In this document: in pieces, positions 1 through 6,945 of the stretch
How positions within the stretch are numbered: position 1 is the first letter of the stretch
Layout of the letters: each line of letters starts with the position of its first letter
Assembly: GCF_015558675.1 (NCBI RefSeq)
Contig: NZ_JADMOL010000002.1
Coordinates: forward strand, 77,635-141,634
From: Paenibacillus sp. 1001270B_150601_E10
Lineage (GTDB): Bacteria > Bacillota > Bacilli > Paenibacillales > Paenibacillaceae
Direction of reading: 5' to 3'
Length of the DNA stretch: 64,000 bases
Notes under the pieces: generated by a model
The model's database searches: none
Told to the model about the DNA's origin: nothing
The model's input: only the letters and a program-made list of their open reading frames with translations
Program-made: the position numbers and the translations under genes

Positions 1-1
1 G

Positions 2-61
2 AACATTCAGGCGCTTCTCCAAATTTTGCTTGCTCTTGTCATTAAACTGGATGTGTTCTAA
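2..61 (+). CDS. CotX-like spore coat protein, C-terminal end only
   Basis: The window opens inside a reading frame that ends at a TAA at 59-61. Its last 19 residues (NIQALLQILLALVIKLDVF) match the end of the next gene (NIQVLLQILLALVVQLDVL) almost position for position. It is therefore the tail of a tandem paralogue of the CotX/CotV-type coat protein that follows. Only 33 bases separate the stop from the next start, with a ribosome binding site in between, so the two genes are probably co-transcribed. The start lies outside the window. Confidence 0.7.
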   Translation, partial: NIQALLQILLALVIKLDVF

Positions 62-94
62 TCCTACACTTTAGAAGATTAGGGGGATCAAATC

Positions 95-652
95 ATGGGA
101 TACGATGTGAAGCATGATAAAAAGAAGCATAAGAAGCACGATTCTAAGCACGACAAGTGCCATAAGAGATATGACGATTGTGATGACGACGATGATGACT
201 ACGATGACGATGATTGCGATAAGAAGAAGAGGAAGGACCATAGATGGTCTCCATTCAGCAACTGCAAACACCCGCTAGATTCAACGATTGAGCAGGAAGC
301 TGATCAAGAGATTAAAAATGTTCAAACCTCCTATGAGGAAATTGTTATTCGTGATTCCTGCGATGTGGACGTAACGACAACGGATACGAAGATCGCTGCA
401 TCGATTCAGGCGTCTCTTCAGGCTGCGCTTGTCGCTGTAATCAGCATTTCGATCGGCAGCTCAACTCGTGCCGAAGCGATCGTTCAGGATCTGATGCAAA
501 AAATCAACGTTACGCAAAGCAACCGTCAACGCGTATACGTTCAAAACTCGAAGGGTGTAGTCGTTTCTACAACGGACTCCTTCATATCGGTTAATATTCA
601 AGTACTGCTGCAAATCTTGCTCGCCTTGGTCGTTCAATTAGATGTGCTGTAA
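95..652 (+). CDS. Spore coat protein, CotX/CotV type, with charged N-terminal head
   Basis: 185 aa. Residues 1-50 are an extreme low-complexity head: a Lys/His-rich block followed by a run of Asp/Tyr and again Lys/Arg. Residues about 60-185 form a hydrophobic, Gln/Ile/Leu-rich domain of the kind found in CotX/CotV spore outer-coat (insoluble fraction) proteins, with an internal repeat in which the phrases around residues 70-130 and 130-185 resemble each other. AGGGGG precedes the ATG by 8 bases. A paralogue ends just upstream and an 81-aa helical protein follows, which suggests a small coat operon. The role in the coat comes from the family. The charged head may bind metal or mineral, but that is inference. 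Confidence 0.75.
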   Translation: MGYDVKHDKKKHKKHDSKHDKCHKRYDDCDDDDDDYDDDDCDKKKRKDHRWSPFSNCKHPLDSTIEQEADQEIKNVQTSYEEIVIRDSCDVDVTTTDTKIAASIQASLQAALVAVISISIGSSTRAEAIVQDLMQKINVTQSNRQRVYVQNSKGVVVSTTDSFISVNIQVLLQILLALVVQLDVL

Positions 653-694
653 TCGATAAACGCCCACATTCGACCTAGGGAGGAGGGATTCTTT

Positions 695-940
695 GTGGCG
701 GACATCAAAAATATAGATGACGTTCTTGAACAGTTAAAAGCATACAATGAGCGGAAAATGCAGGCATTGTTTGCGGCAGCGCGTGAGAAGCGGCTTAAGC
801 AGAAACTTGAGCGCGCGAATCATTCGGTTAATGATGCTGTGAAAAAGGTCGAGGAAGTGATTGAAGAATCCGTCGAGCCTAAAGCTAACGAGACGCTTGA
901 TCGCTGGAAGTCATTGCTTGACCAACTAGGTAAAAAGTAA
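695..940 (+). CDS. Small helical protein of the coat cluster (81 aa)
   Basis: It starts at GTG 695, eight bases after AGGAGG. The protein is 81 aa, almost entirely charged helix (Lys/Glu/Arg heptad-like) and has no signal peptide or membrane segment. It lies 42 bases after the CotX-like gene and ends before a strong terminator, so it closes the coat operon. I do not recognise a named family. A decayed second copy, including the flanking 3' non-coding bases, is present on the minus strand near 52.45-52.65 kb. The function is unknown; a structural or chaperone role in coat assembly is a guess based only on position. Confidence 0.7.
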   Translation: MADIKNIDDVLEQLKAYNERKMQALFAAAREKRLKQKLERANHSVNDAVKKVEEVIEESVEPKANETLDRWKSLLDQLGKK

Positions 941-1026
941 GGCATGTACCGATGTGGCATCCTTCTAGACAAGTTGGATCTCTATACGCCATATGAACGG
1001 ACTGCTTGCTAATAATAAAAAAACGT

Positions 1027-1061
1027 AAGGCTTGTATCTGGTAGGGGTACAAGCCTTTGTT
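1027..1061 (+). terminator. Rho-independent terminator of coat operon
   Basis: A perfect 10-bp stem (AAGGCTTGTA / TACAAGCCTT) around a short loop is followed by a T-rich stretch, 87 bases after the 81-aa gene. Confidence 0.8.
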
Positions 1062-1137
1062 TTGTTGGACATGTAATGTTGATGTGAAAAAGCTTAATGG
1101 AGCACTGTAGAGGAGGAAAATCTAAGTAAAATCAAAT

Positions 1138-1178
1138 AAAAAAGACGAGATGAAATGAGCTCATCCATGTGTCTTTTT
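1138..1178 (-). terminator. Possible terminator at end of integrase remnant
   Basis: AAAAAGAC ... GTCTTTTT is an outer stem with an inner GATGA/TCATC stem. It is A/T symmetric and could work in either direction. It overlaps the end of the integrase remnant read on the minus strand. Confidence 0.4.
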
Positions 1179-1380
1179 GTCTTCTGTATAATCACATATT
1201 GTAAACAGGTTATTTAGTTTTTCTGCAGCCATCTGATCTGCAGTTTGGAGGGCATGCTCATGTATGTTCATTGTGGTGGTAATGTTAGTGTGCCTCAAAC
1301 GTTCAGAGATGATCTTAGCGTGATTGCGTTGCTATCGAATGTTAATGCCTTCTTCGAGTAACAAACTTCTCCTCTGAAAT
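1161..1380 (-). pseudogene. C-terminal remnant of a phage-type tyrosine integrase
   Basis: On the minus strand the frame reads like the end of a tyrosine recombinase: SLLLEEGINIR, a stop codon in frame, then KIISERLRHTNITTTMNIHE and a tail to a stop at 1161-1163. The phrase I-SERL-H-(N)I-TT-M-I-EH corresponds to the region between the catalytic His and the nucleophile Tyr of XerC/lambda-type integrases; the usual GH is RH here. The in-frame stop and the missing N-terminal domains make it a pseudogene. It marks the 1-4.5 kb stretch as old mobile-element territory. Confidence 0.6.
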
Positions 1381-1402
1381 AAGCCTCAATCTATCTAAGG
1401 TT

Positions 1403-1657
1403 TCAATTTAACTTGATACGTTCAACAGAGGTTGGACGCTTAATATCGATGGATGGGTAAATCTCTTCAACTATAAAGTACGTCTCCTCGATGATACTCT
1501 CATCAAACTTTACAATTACAGCGTCTATGTAACGTTCTATTGTGCCTTCAAGTAATTGGCTTACTTCAATTTTTACGTTTCGCACTTTGTAAACTTTAGG
1601 CCATTCATCATTTTCGAGCTGGTAAAAAGCCACTGGCTCGCCATTAGCTCTTTTCAT
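1403..1657 (-). CDS. Hypothetical protein, 84 aa
   Basis: 84 aa, mixed alpha/beta, acidic, with no signal peptide or membrane segment. The frame stays open only about 12 codons upstream of the ATG before a stop, and no good ribosome binding site is visible, so it could be a 5'-truncated gene. I do not recognise a family. It sits beside the integrase remnant and is probably accessory DNA. Confidence 0.4.
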   Translation of the reverse strand: MKRANGEPVAFYQLENDEWPKVYKVRNVKIEVSQLLEGTIERYIDAVIVKFDESIIEETYFIVEEIYPSIDIKRPTSVERIKLN

Positions 1658-2031
1658 AACATCAATTCGTTCCGCATCACTTAAATGTATTTAGTATTAT
1701 GTCGTCGAAATCAAATGAGCAAAGAACGAACATTAACTGAATCAGCTCAAATCAATAAAGTAATAATGGTTTTGATTGTTTTCATAATCTTGAATTTACC
1801 ACCATTATGGTACTTGCCTCAATTTCGTATAACGTTCAATGTATTCACGAGTCCGAGAGGCTTAAAGGAGCGTCAGCGACTGGGTCGAAGACTTAGCCTC
1901 GCAGGATTATCAGTTCTTTGATACATCATTTCAGATAGGGTAATATATATTTAAGAAAGACCAAGTGGGGAAACACATGGTCCATACAATTGGCTTGGAT
2001 GGGTTTTCCCTTCTAAGTCAATTCGGGATAT
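1658..2031. other. Intergenic stretch, no gene supported
   Basis: A 78-codon open frame on the plus strand (1685-1921) lacks a ribosome binding site and has no recognisable protein character, and the minus-strand frames are broken by stops. I see no clear promoter or RNA element. It is A/T-rich and likely decayed. Confidence 0.4.
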
Positions 2032-2070
2032 AAACCCACCTTGGGCGGTCAACCTTGGGGTGGGTTTTTA
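2032..2070 (+). terminator. Terminator-like hairpin
   Basis: A 9-bp stem AAACCCACC / GGTGGGTTT is followed by TTA. It lies 38 bases beyond the 3' end of the minus-strand secreted protein gene. The T-run suits the plus strand better, but the stem could act on both. Confidence 0.55.
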
Positions 2071-2107
2071 CTTTCTCTTGTTGTTATAAAAATCATAGAG
2101 TTTAGTT

Positions 2108-2557
2108 CTATGATGAATAATATGATACTTCTCCCCATTTAATATTAACTTTTTCGTCACCTGTGTTAACGAACTTTATTTTGACATTTTTAATGTGTAC
2201 TCCATAACTTGAAACCCATCCGGTTTTATTAACATAAGTGTCTTTTCCAAGGTACTCTCCTGCACTCGAGTAATATTCTATGTCGAATGATGCAGTGCCG
2301 ATGATCTCAACATCTACACCCGAAACACTGTAAAAGGTATTACCGCTGTTTACCCAAACATAATTGCTAAAAGACGTGCTTCCGAAAGAGTATGTTTTCA
2401 AATCACTTAATAGATTGTTAACTGTACCTGAAGTGGTAACTACATCAGTGTTTGTAGGCAATGTTGAAGGAATTACTTCTTGTGCTTGTACTTGAGTGCT
2501 GGATAATAATGTGAAGGCTGCAGCAAAAGCAACTGCAATTTTAGAGAGATTATTCAT
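2108..2557 (-). CDS. Hypothetical secreted protein, 149 aa
   Basis: Residues 1-25 are a typical Sec signal peptide: Lys near the start, an Ala/Leu/Phe-rich core and an AQA-type cleavage site before QEV. The mature part of about 124 aa is rich in Ser, Thr, Tyr, Val and Asn with alternating beta-strand patterning, suggesting a small exported beta-sandwich domain. There are no cysteines. A ribosome binding site (AAGGAGGA) lies before the ATG. I do not recognise a family, and no neighbour gives a functional hint. Confidence 0.7.
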   Translation of the reverse strand: MNNLSKIAVAFAAAFTLLSSTQVQAQEVIPSTLPTNTDVVTTSGTVNNLLSDLKTYSFGSTSFSNYVWVNSGNTFYSVSGVDVEIIGTASFDIEYYSSAGEYLGKDTYVNKTGWVSSYGVHIKNVKIKFVNTGDEKVNIKWGEVSYYSS

Positions 2558-2841
2558 GCTTATGTATCCTCCTTTTAAATGTCAATAGTAATAAAACTAA
2601 TAGATACGTAGTTTAGGAACTATTCAATAGTGGCCACTATCAAAATACATTCTTGTTTAAATATTACATTATATTACTTTATTTTACAAGTTATATATTG
2701 GGGTGGATATACTAGATTTTTATTCTAAAGATTTAGGAGATACTAACAGATCATTTTTTACGTGAGCCAAATATATACATTATGTTGCGGGATTTTTTTT
2801 ATTTTTTTCGAAGTGTGACGATGATAGGAGGAGGATGGAGA

Positions 2842-2892
2842 GTGTCTAATTTATCTGACATAATTGGACTGGATGCTAAAATTCCCGGCTAG
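2842..2892 (+). CDS. Possible 16-aa peptide ORF overlapping a palindrome
   Basis: GTG at 2842 follows AGGAGG with normal spacing and opens a 16-codon frame (MSNLSDIIGLDAKIPG if read as Met). Its stop lies inside a perfect 12-bp palindrome at 2878-2914. It may be a leader peptide, a small bioactive peptide or chance. No gene follows on this strand that it could lead. Confidence 0.3.
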   Translation: MSNLSDIIGLDAKIPG

Positions 2893-2914
2893 CCTTTTGC
2901 CCGCCGGGAATTTT
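2878..2914. terminator. Perfect 12-bp inverted repeat, bidirectional terminator-like
   Basis: AAAATTCCCGGC and GCCGGGAATTTT face each other across a 13-base loop. The A/T ends of the stem give a T-run in both directions, as in bidirectional terminators. It separates the secreted-protein gene from the TetR gene. Confidence 0.6.
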
Positions 2915-3127
2915 AAAATAATCCTCAATCGTAATTATGCTGTGGTAATATTTTTATTTAAATCTTGTACAAGCGCTGTTGTCTTATTGTAAACATACCC
3001 TAGTTATTAAAATCTGAATTCTCGTTTTTGGAGAACGCCAGTTCCTTAAGCTTTTTATTAATTTTTTCATATTCTTCTCTATATTTTCTCTGTTCTTCAG
3101 CCAGTTTATCTGACTTACCCTCTTTAG

Positions 3128-3985
3128 TTAGCTTGGCAATTTTCTCTTCGTACTTTCATCCAGCTCGGTTCTCTTTTTAAGCAGCTTCTGCTGTTTGTGC
3201 TCCTTCTCAGCAGCAGATGTGGATTGCTCTGTTTGTAAATGATTTCCTCTTTGCGCTAATCTGCCGATTGCAATGTTTAGACCTGCTTCAACCTTCTTTT
3301 GTATATCTGCAGATTTCTCATCAATTAGTGCCGATGTTTCGTTTAAAACCCCACCGGCAAATCCCTTTGCATCTGAATGGATTTTCTCTTTAAAAGTACT
3401 CATTTCTGACGCTACCTCCATCTCGTTTTTGATATTTTCAATACTATTGTTAATAAAAAATCTTGTTACAAAAGCCATGTCTTCTACTGGTTCTTTCATT
3501 CCGCCCTCAATCCATTTTTGCAAAATGCCCACAAACCCTGTGATAATATACTGCGATAGATAGTGTGTTAGAAATTCGTTTTCGCAGTTTATCAACGCCT
3601 CCCATTCATGTTTAAACTTATTTTGTATCATCTTACTGATGCGCTGCCCGGTCGTGATACCACCGTTTTTATTGATCAACACCAGGCAGATTTTAGCATT
3701 TTGCTGGAAATAGAAGAAAAGTTCTGTAAACAATCGCAATGGGTCTGCCTTAATCGCTTCATAGGTATATCCTTTTAGCAAGTTTGAAATTTCTATAAAT
3801 ATTGCATCTTCTGCTTGGTCCAGCAGGTCATATACGTCGGTATAATGCTGGTAAAAGGTGCTTCTGCTGATCTCTGCTAAATCAATGATTTCCTGCGCTG
3901 TAATATGACTAACTGCTTTTTCTTCCAGCAATTGCAAAAACACATCGATTATATTTTTGCGCGTCTTAACAATTCGTTTATCCAT
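3128..3985 (-). CDS. TetR-family regulator with long C-terminal coiled coil; 3' frameshift
   Basis: The start at 3985 (MDKRIVKTRKNI) is chosen because GGAGG lies just before it; a longer in-frame start has none. Residues about 8-52 form a TetR-type HTH (ITAQEIIDLAEISRSTFYQH). A ligand-binding-like helical domain runs to about residue 185, followed by a charged coiled coil. The frame stops at 3128, but a one-base shift in an A-run near 3148 continues the coiled coil in another frame to a stop at 3000-3002. The intact protein was therefore probably about 40 residues longer. A perfect palindrome just upstream is a likely autoregulatory operator. The target genes are unknown; none is adjacent on the same strand. 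Confidence 0.7.
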   Translation of the reverse strand: MDKRIVKTRKNIIDVFLQLLEEKAVSHITAQEIIDLAEISRSTFYQHYTDVYDLLDQAEDAIFIEISNLLKGYTYEAIKADPLRLFTELFFYFQQNAKICLVLINKNGGITTGQRISKMIQNKFKHEWEALINCENEFLTHYLSQYIITGFVGILQKWIEGGMKEPVEDMAFVTRFFINNSIENIKNEMEVASEMSTFKEKIHSDAKGFAGGVLNETSALIDEKSADIQKKVEAGLNIAIGRLAQRGNHLQTEQSTSAAEKEHKQQKLLKKRTELDESTKRKLPS

Positions 3986-4003
3986 ATCTCCTCCAATGAA
4001 TTT

Positions 4004-4021
4004 ATCGTACAAATGTACGAT
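4004..4021. promoter_or_regulatory. Palindromic operator upstream of TetR gene
   Basis: ATCGTACAAATGTACGAT is a perfect 8+2+8 inverted repeat 18 bases upstream of the TetR start. A degenerate second half-site (CTTGTATGAT) follows within 15 bases. TetR regulators typically repress themselves through such sites. Confidence 0.65.
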
Positions 4022-4322
4022 AACATACACTTGTATGATTATCAATATTGTAGATCATTGTAATTTTTCCATATTCCACAATTTAACCGCTAAATATTTT
4101 TCCCCAAGCGCTTTTTCGTACGTAAAATAGACTACTTATGAATGACCTTCATCTTTTTCTCAAAAACCGGTTGTCGTTGTTATAATGCCCCAAATGTTCA
4201 GGAATGATCTCAGTACGTGGATGAGCTATTGAAACTCATGCGAGAATGTGGCTCACCTGGAGAAGAATTTATATTTTTTTTTGTTGGACGAACGAAGAGC
4301 ATTTTTCTAAAAAGGAGAAATC

Positions 4323-4460
4323 ATGCAAATCATTGATCTGAACTCCTATGCTGCCATTGATGATTTCGAAGCAAAGGATAAGAAATTTATCCGATTTAAG
4401 CGTAGGATTAGGAGTGAGATATTTAAGTTAAATAAGTTAATAAAAAGCCGGAGAGTGTGA
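4323..4460 (+). CDS. Small basic protein ORF, 45 aa
   Basis: AAGGAG precedes ATG 4323 by 5-6 bases. The 45-codon frame has an acidic first third and a very basic last third (many Lys/Arg) and ends inside the next terminator stem. I do not recognise a family. The good ribosome binding site and terminator support expression, but the size leaves doubt. Confidence 0.4.
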   Translation: MQIIDLNSYAAIDDFEAKDKKFIRFKRRIRSEIFKLNKLIKSRRV

Positions 4461-4478
4461 ACTCCACGGCTTTTTTAC
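4442..4478. terminator. Terminator between 45-aa ORF and MBL lipoprotein
   Basis: AAAAAGCCG / CGGCTTTTTT with an inner GAG/CTC closes a loop. It has T-runs both ways and can serve both convergent genes. Confidence 0.7.
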
Positions 4479-4492
4479 AATCATCTTACCGA

Positions 4493-5386
4493 TCACTTTT
4501 CTGTTCGAAATGAGATGGATGCACCATCGCTGGTTGCAATAATAGTTCCCTGCTTATCGGTTCGATACACGGCTGCATTGGCCTTTTTAAGACGATTAAG
4601 GATGGTCTGCTTGGGATGGCCATACTTATTGTCCTTGCCTGCACTAATGACAGCGTATCTCGGCTTAACAGCGTTTAGAAATTCCATCGAAGTTGAGGTG
4701 TCCGACCCATGGTGGCCAACCTTAAGGACATCCGCCTTTAAGAAGCTGCCGCTGCTTAGCATGTCGGCTTCGCTTTTGCTTTCTGCATCTCCCGTGAATA
4801 GGAAAGTTGTATCCTTGTATGTAACACGCAATACAGCGCTCCACGCATTTAGATCTTTGCCGTATTCGCCAACGGGTGCGATAAACGAGGCTTTCAATCC
4901 ATCGGATGGGAGTTCAAGCCCTCCCTTCGCAGATTTGATTTTCAAGTTTCGATTTTTAACGGCTAGCAGAAAGTCCTTGTAGGTTTGGGTGGTATGTGAA
5001 ACCTTCGGTGCGTATACCGACTTTACAGGTATCGCATTTATTACCGTATCGAGACCTCCGATATGATCCGCGTCAGGATGAGTAGCGATAACAGCATCGA
5101 GCTCCTGCACGCCCGTCTTTTTGAGATAATCCACGACCGTGTCGCCCTTGTGATTGTCGCCTCCATCAATGAGGATGTACCTGCTGTCTGGTGTCTTAAT
5201 CAAGGTCGAATCCCCTTGACCGACATCGATGTAGTGGACTTCAAGCTTCTCGGAGCCGACGGACTGAGCATCCATCTTCTCTGGTGTTGTCGAGGCATTC
5301 ATAGGGGATACCTCTTCGAGCGAGCAGCCGAGCATAGTTACTACGGTTAGTAGCAGTGCCAGTGATGTTAGTAAAAATCTTTTCAT
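4493..5386 (-). CDS. ComEC/Rec2-like metallo-beta-lactamase-fold lipoprotein
   Basis: 297 aa. Residues 1-21 are a lipoprotein signal with lipobox MLGC, so it is likely anchored outside the membrane. Residues about 48-290 are an MBL fold of the ComEC C-terminal type: HYIDVGQGDS at the first strand, the metal motif THPDADHIGG, FLFTGDAE and VGHHGS. No competence membrane domains are present; this is the stand-alone form, probably a phosphodiesterase or nuclease-like hydrolase acting at the cell surface. Strong AAGGAGG before the ATG. The substrate is unknown. Confidence 0.8.
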   Translation of the reverse strand: MKRFLLTSLALLLTVVTMLGCSLEEVSPMNASTTPEKMDAQSVGSEKLEVHYIDVGQGDSTLIKTPDSRYILIDGGDNHKGDTVVDYLKKTGVQELDAVIATHPDADHIGGLDTVINAIPVKSVYAPKVSHTTQTYKDFLLAVKNRNLKIKSAKGGLELPSDGLKASFIAPVGEYGKDLNAWSAVLRVTYKDTTFLFTGDAESKSEADMLSSGSFLKADVLKVGHHGSDTSTSMEFLNAVKPRYAVISAGKDNKYGHPKQTILNRLKKANAAVYRTDKQGTIIATSDGASISFRTEK

Positions 5387-5650
5387 AGTAACCTCCTTAC
5401 TACGTGCATTGTAACATAGAAAGAGATGGGAGGGGCTGCTTGCTAACAGATCGGGTCCATAGACCTCCTATTAATCAATGCTTGCTTCTTTTACTTTGAA
5501 GCCATCGCGAGAATCGACGACAGTTGTAATTTGAAGCCCGTACTTGTAATCTCAATGTTCATCTTCTTCTCCCTTTGAAAATGCTCCACGACCGCAGCCT
5601 TTGCTTTCAGTTACAAGGCAGCATCACGATTACAGTGGATACAACCATTG
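5387..5650. other. Intergenic with possible small gene remnant
   Basis: On the minus strand an ATG near 5562 after GGGAG opens a 23-codon frame. Shifting one frame gives a tail reading TTVVDSRDGFKVKEASID before a stop near 5477. This may be the remains of a small gene, but it is too short to name. Confidence 0.2.
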
Positions 5651-5658
5651 TGGAGCAG

Positions 5659-6651
5659 TTACAGTGATGCTCGTTCAATAATGCGATGCGGAATTACGAT
5701 ATCTGCATTGACCTGCACGCCTTGGATTTGCTGAATTAACGTCTCAGCGAGGGAACGACCGATTTCCTCGATCGTATAGTCCACTGTCGTTAGCGCCGGC
5801 TCTACATATTCCAACATCCCAATATTATCGAATCCCATAATGCCAATCTGATCAGGAACGGATATGTATGGCTGCTTTAATATCTTTAAGATCTCCAATG
5901 CGAAAATATCGCTGGTACAGAGAATCGCGGTCTTTTTTGACAACGATGGAAGGAGTTCTATTAGATCTTTGATATAGTGCTTCTCCCGTAACACCGTGCA
6001 TGACATCGACGGCAGCTGCTGAAGAGCGGCCTGCAGTCCGACATAGCGCTGCTTGGGTACATCAATATTCTCTGTTCCCTCATATTGAAGCGGTGGACTT
6101 ACGTAGAGGATATGCTGATAGCCTTTGGCGGCCATATACTGCACAGCCTCTTGCACGGCTCGTTGATCATTGATCCATACATGTGGGATGTGCCTGGATA
6201 CGCGATTCCCATATGTAACGATAGGGGTGCGTGTCTGGTGAAGAAAGGACACGAATGCTTCCCCCTCATTGATGGGGTTCAGGGCAAGGCCGTCGACACG
6301 CCGATCCATCAGATGATGGATATGCAGCTGTTCAACGTGCTTGTCTTTGTGGGTTAGCGCAAGATATACGAAATAACCATGCTGTCTTGCGACATCCTCG
6401 AAGGCATGGTACAGCTGAGCGAAGATGGGGTTATGCATATCAAAGGTCAGCATGCCAAGCGTTTTTGTTTCTCCTTTAACAAGACTCTGCCCCAAATAAT
6501 CAGGGCGATAGCCCAATTCCTCGGCTGCCTTTAGGATGCGTGCTCTCGTCTCTGCCTTAATGCCGGGGCGATTGTTCAGTGCGCGATCAACCGTTCCTCG
6601 CGTGACCCCGCATTGCTCGGCAATTTGCTTGCTTGTGATTTTGTTCAACAT
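5659..6651 (-). CDS. LacI-family transcriptional regulator
   Basis: Residues about 3-50 are the LacI HTH plus hinge helix (SKQIAEQCGVTRGTVDRAL, then the AETRARILKAAEELGY part). About 270 residues of periplasmic-binding-protein-like sensor domain follow, and the total of about 330 aa is normal. The start is set at ATG 6651 because GGTGG precedes it. It is divergent from the GH116-like gene. Two identical GTGCACGTGAACG sites lie in the shared intergenic region, one near each promoter, so it probably represses itself and the hydrolase until a glycoside-derived sugar binds. Confidence 0.85.
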   Translation of the reverse strand: MLNKITSKQIAEQCGVTRGTVDRALNNRPGIKAETRARILKAAEELGYRPDYLGQSLVKGETKTLGMLTFDMHNPIFAQLYHAFEDVARQHGYFVYLALTHKDKHVEQLHIHHLMDRRVDGLALNPINEGEAFVSFLHQTRTPIVTYGNRVSRHIPHVWINDQRAVQEAVQYMAAKGYQHILYVSPPLQYEGTENIDVPKQRYVGLQAALQQLPSMSCTVLREKHYIKDLIELLPSLSKKTAILCTSDIFALEILKILKQPYISVPDQIGIMGFDNIGMLEYVEPALTTVDYTIEEIGRSLAETLIQQIQGVQVNADIVIPHRIIERASL

Positions 6652-6712
6652 AACCACCGCTCTCTCGTTCTATTGGCAATATCGTATATCAATCTGGATG
6701 AAGGGTCAATTT

Positions 6713-6725
6713 GTGCACGTGAACG
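6713..6725. promoter_or_regulatory. LacI operator copy 1
   Basis: GTGCACGTGAACG contains the imperfect palindrome GT-N-CACGTG-N-AC. It is identical to a second copy 77 bases away and lies 62 bases before the LacI start on the regulator's side. Confidence 0.65.
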
Positions 6726-6754
6726 CCAAGAGAAAATTGAAGTGAACGTGTTGG

Positions 6755-6783
6755 TTTACAGGGCATGAAAGTATTGATACAAT
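6755..6783 (+). promoter_or_regulatory. Promoter of the GH116-like gene
   Basis: TTTACA at 6755-6760, a 17-base spacer and TACAAT at 6778-6783 form a sigma-A type promoter. The second operator starts 7 bases after the -10, over the expected start of transcription. Confidence 0.55.
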
Positions 6784-6789
6784 AACTCC

Positions 6790-6802
6790 GTGCACGTGAA
6801 CG
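6790..6802. promoter_or_regulatory. LacI operator copy 2, over the hydrolase transcription start
   Basis: The same 13 bases as the first copy, placed where a bound repressor would block the GH116-like promoter. Confidence 0.65.
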
Positions 6803-6945
6803 ATAAATATAATCATCTATGCGTTAAATCGATCGCGCTGTTTTCTACGCATCTTACTTCCCTAACGAGTTTGAATTACGACTATTCAAGTGACGAAAAA
6901 AGAAAGCGCATTCTCCAATTCATTCATCTAAAGGAGCTGTGAGTC

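Noticed and set aside
1685-1921. 78-codon plus-strand ORF
   Set aside because: No ribosome binding site, no recognisable domain and irregular composition; probably chance.
4175-4230. Second integrase-like tail on the minus strand (RTEIIPEHLGH)
   Set aside because: The similarity is limited to about ten residues and no frame continues on either side.
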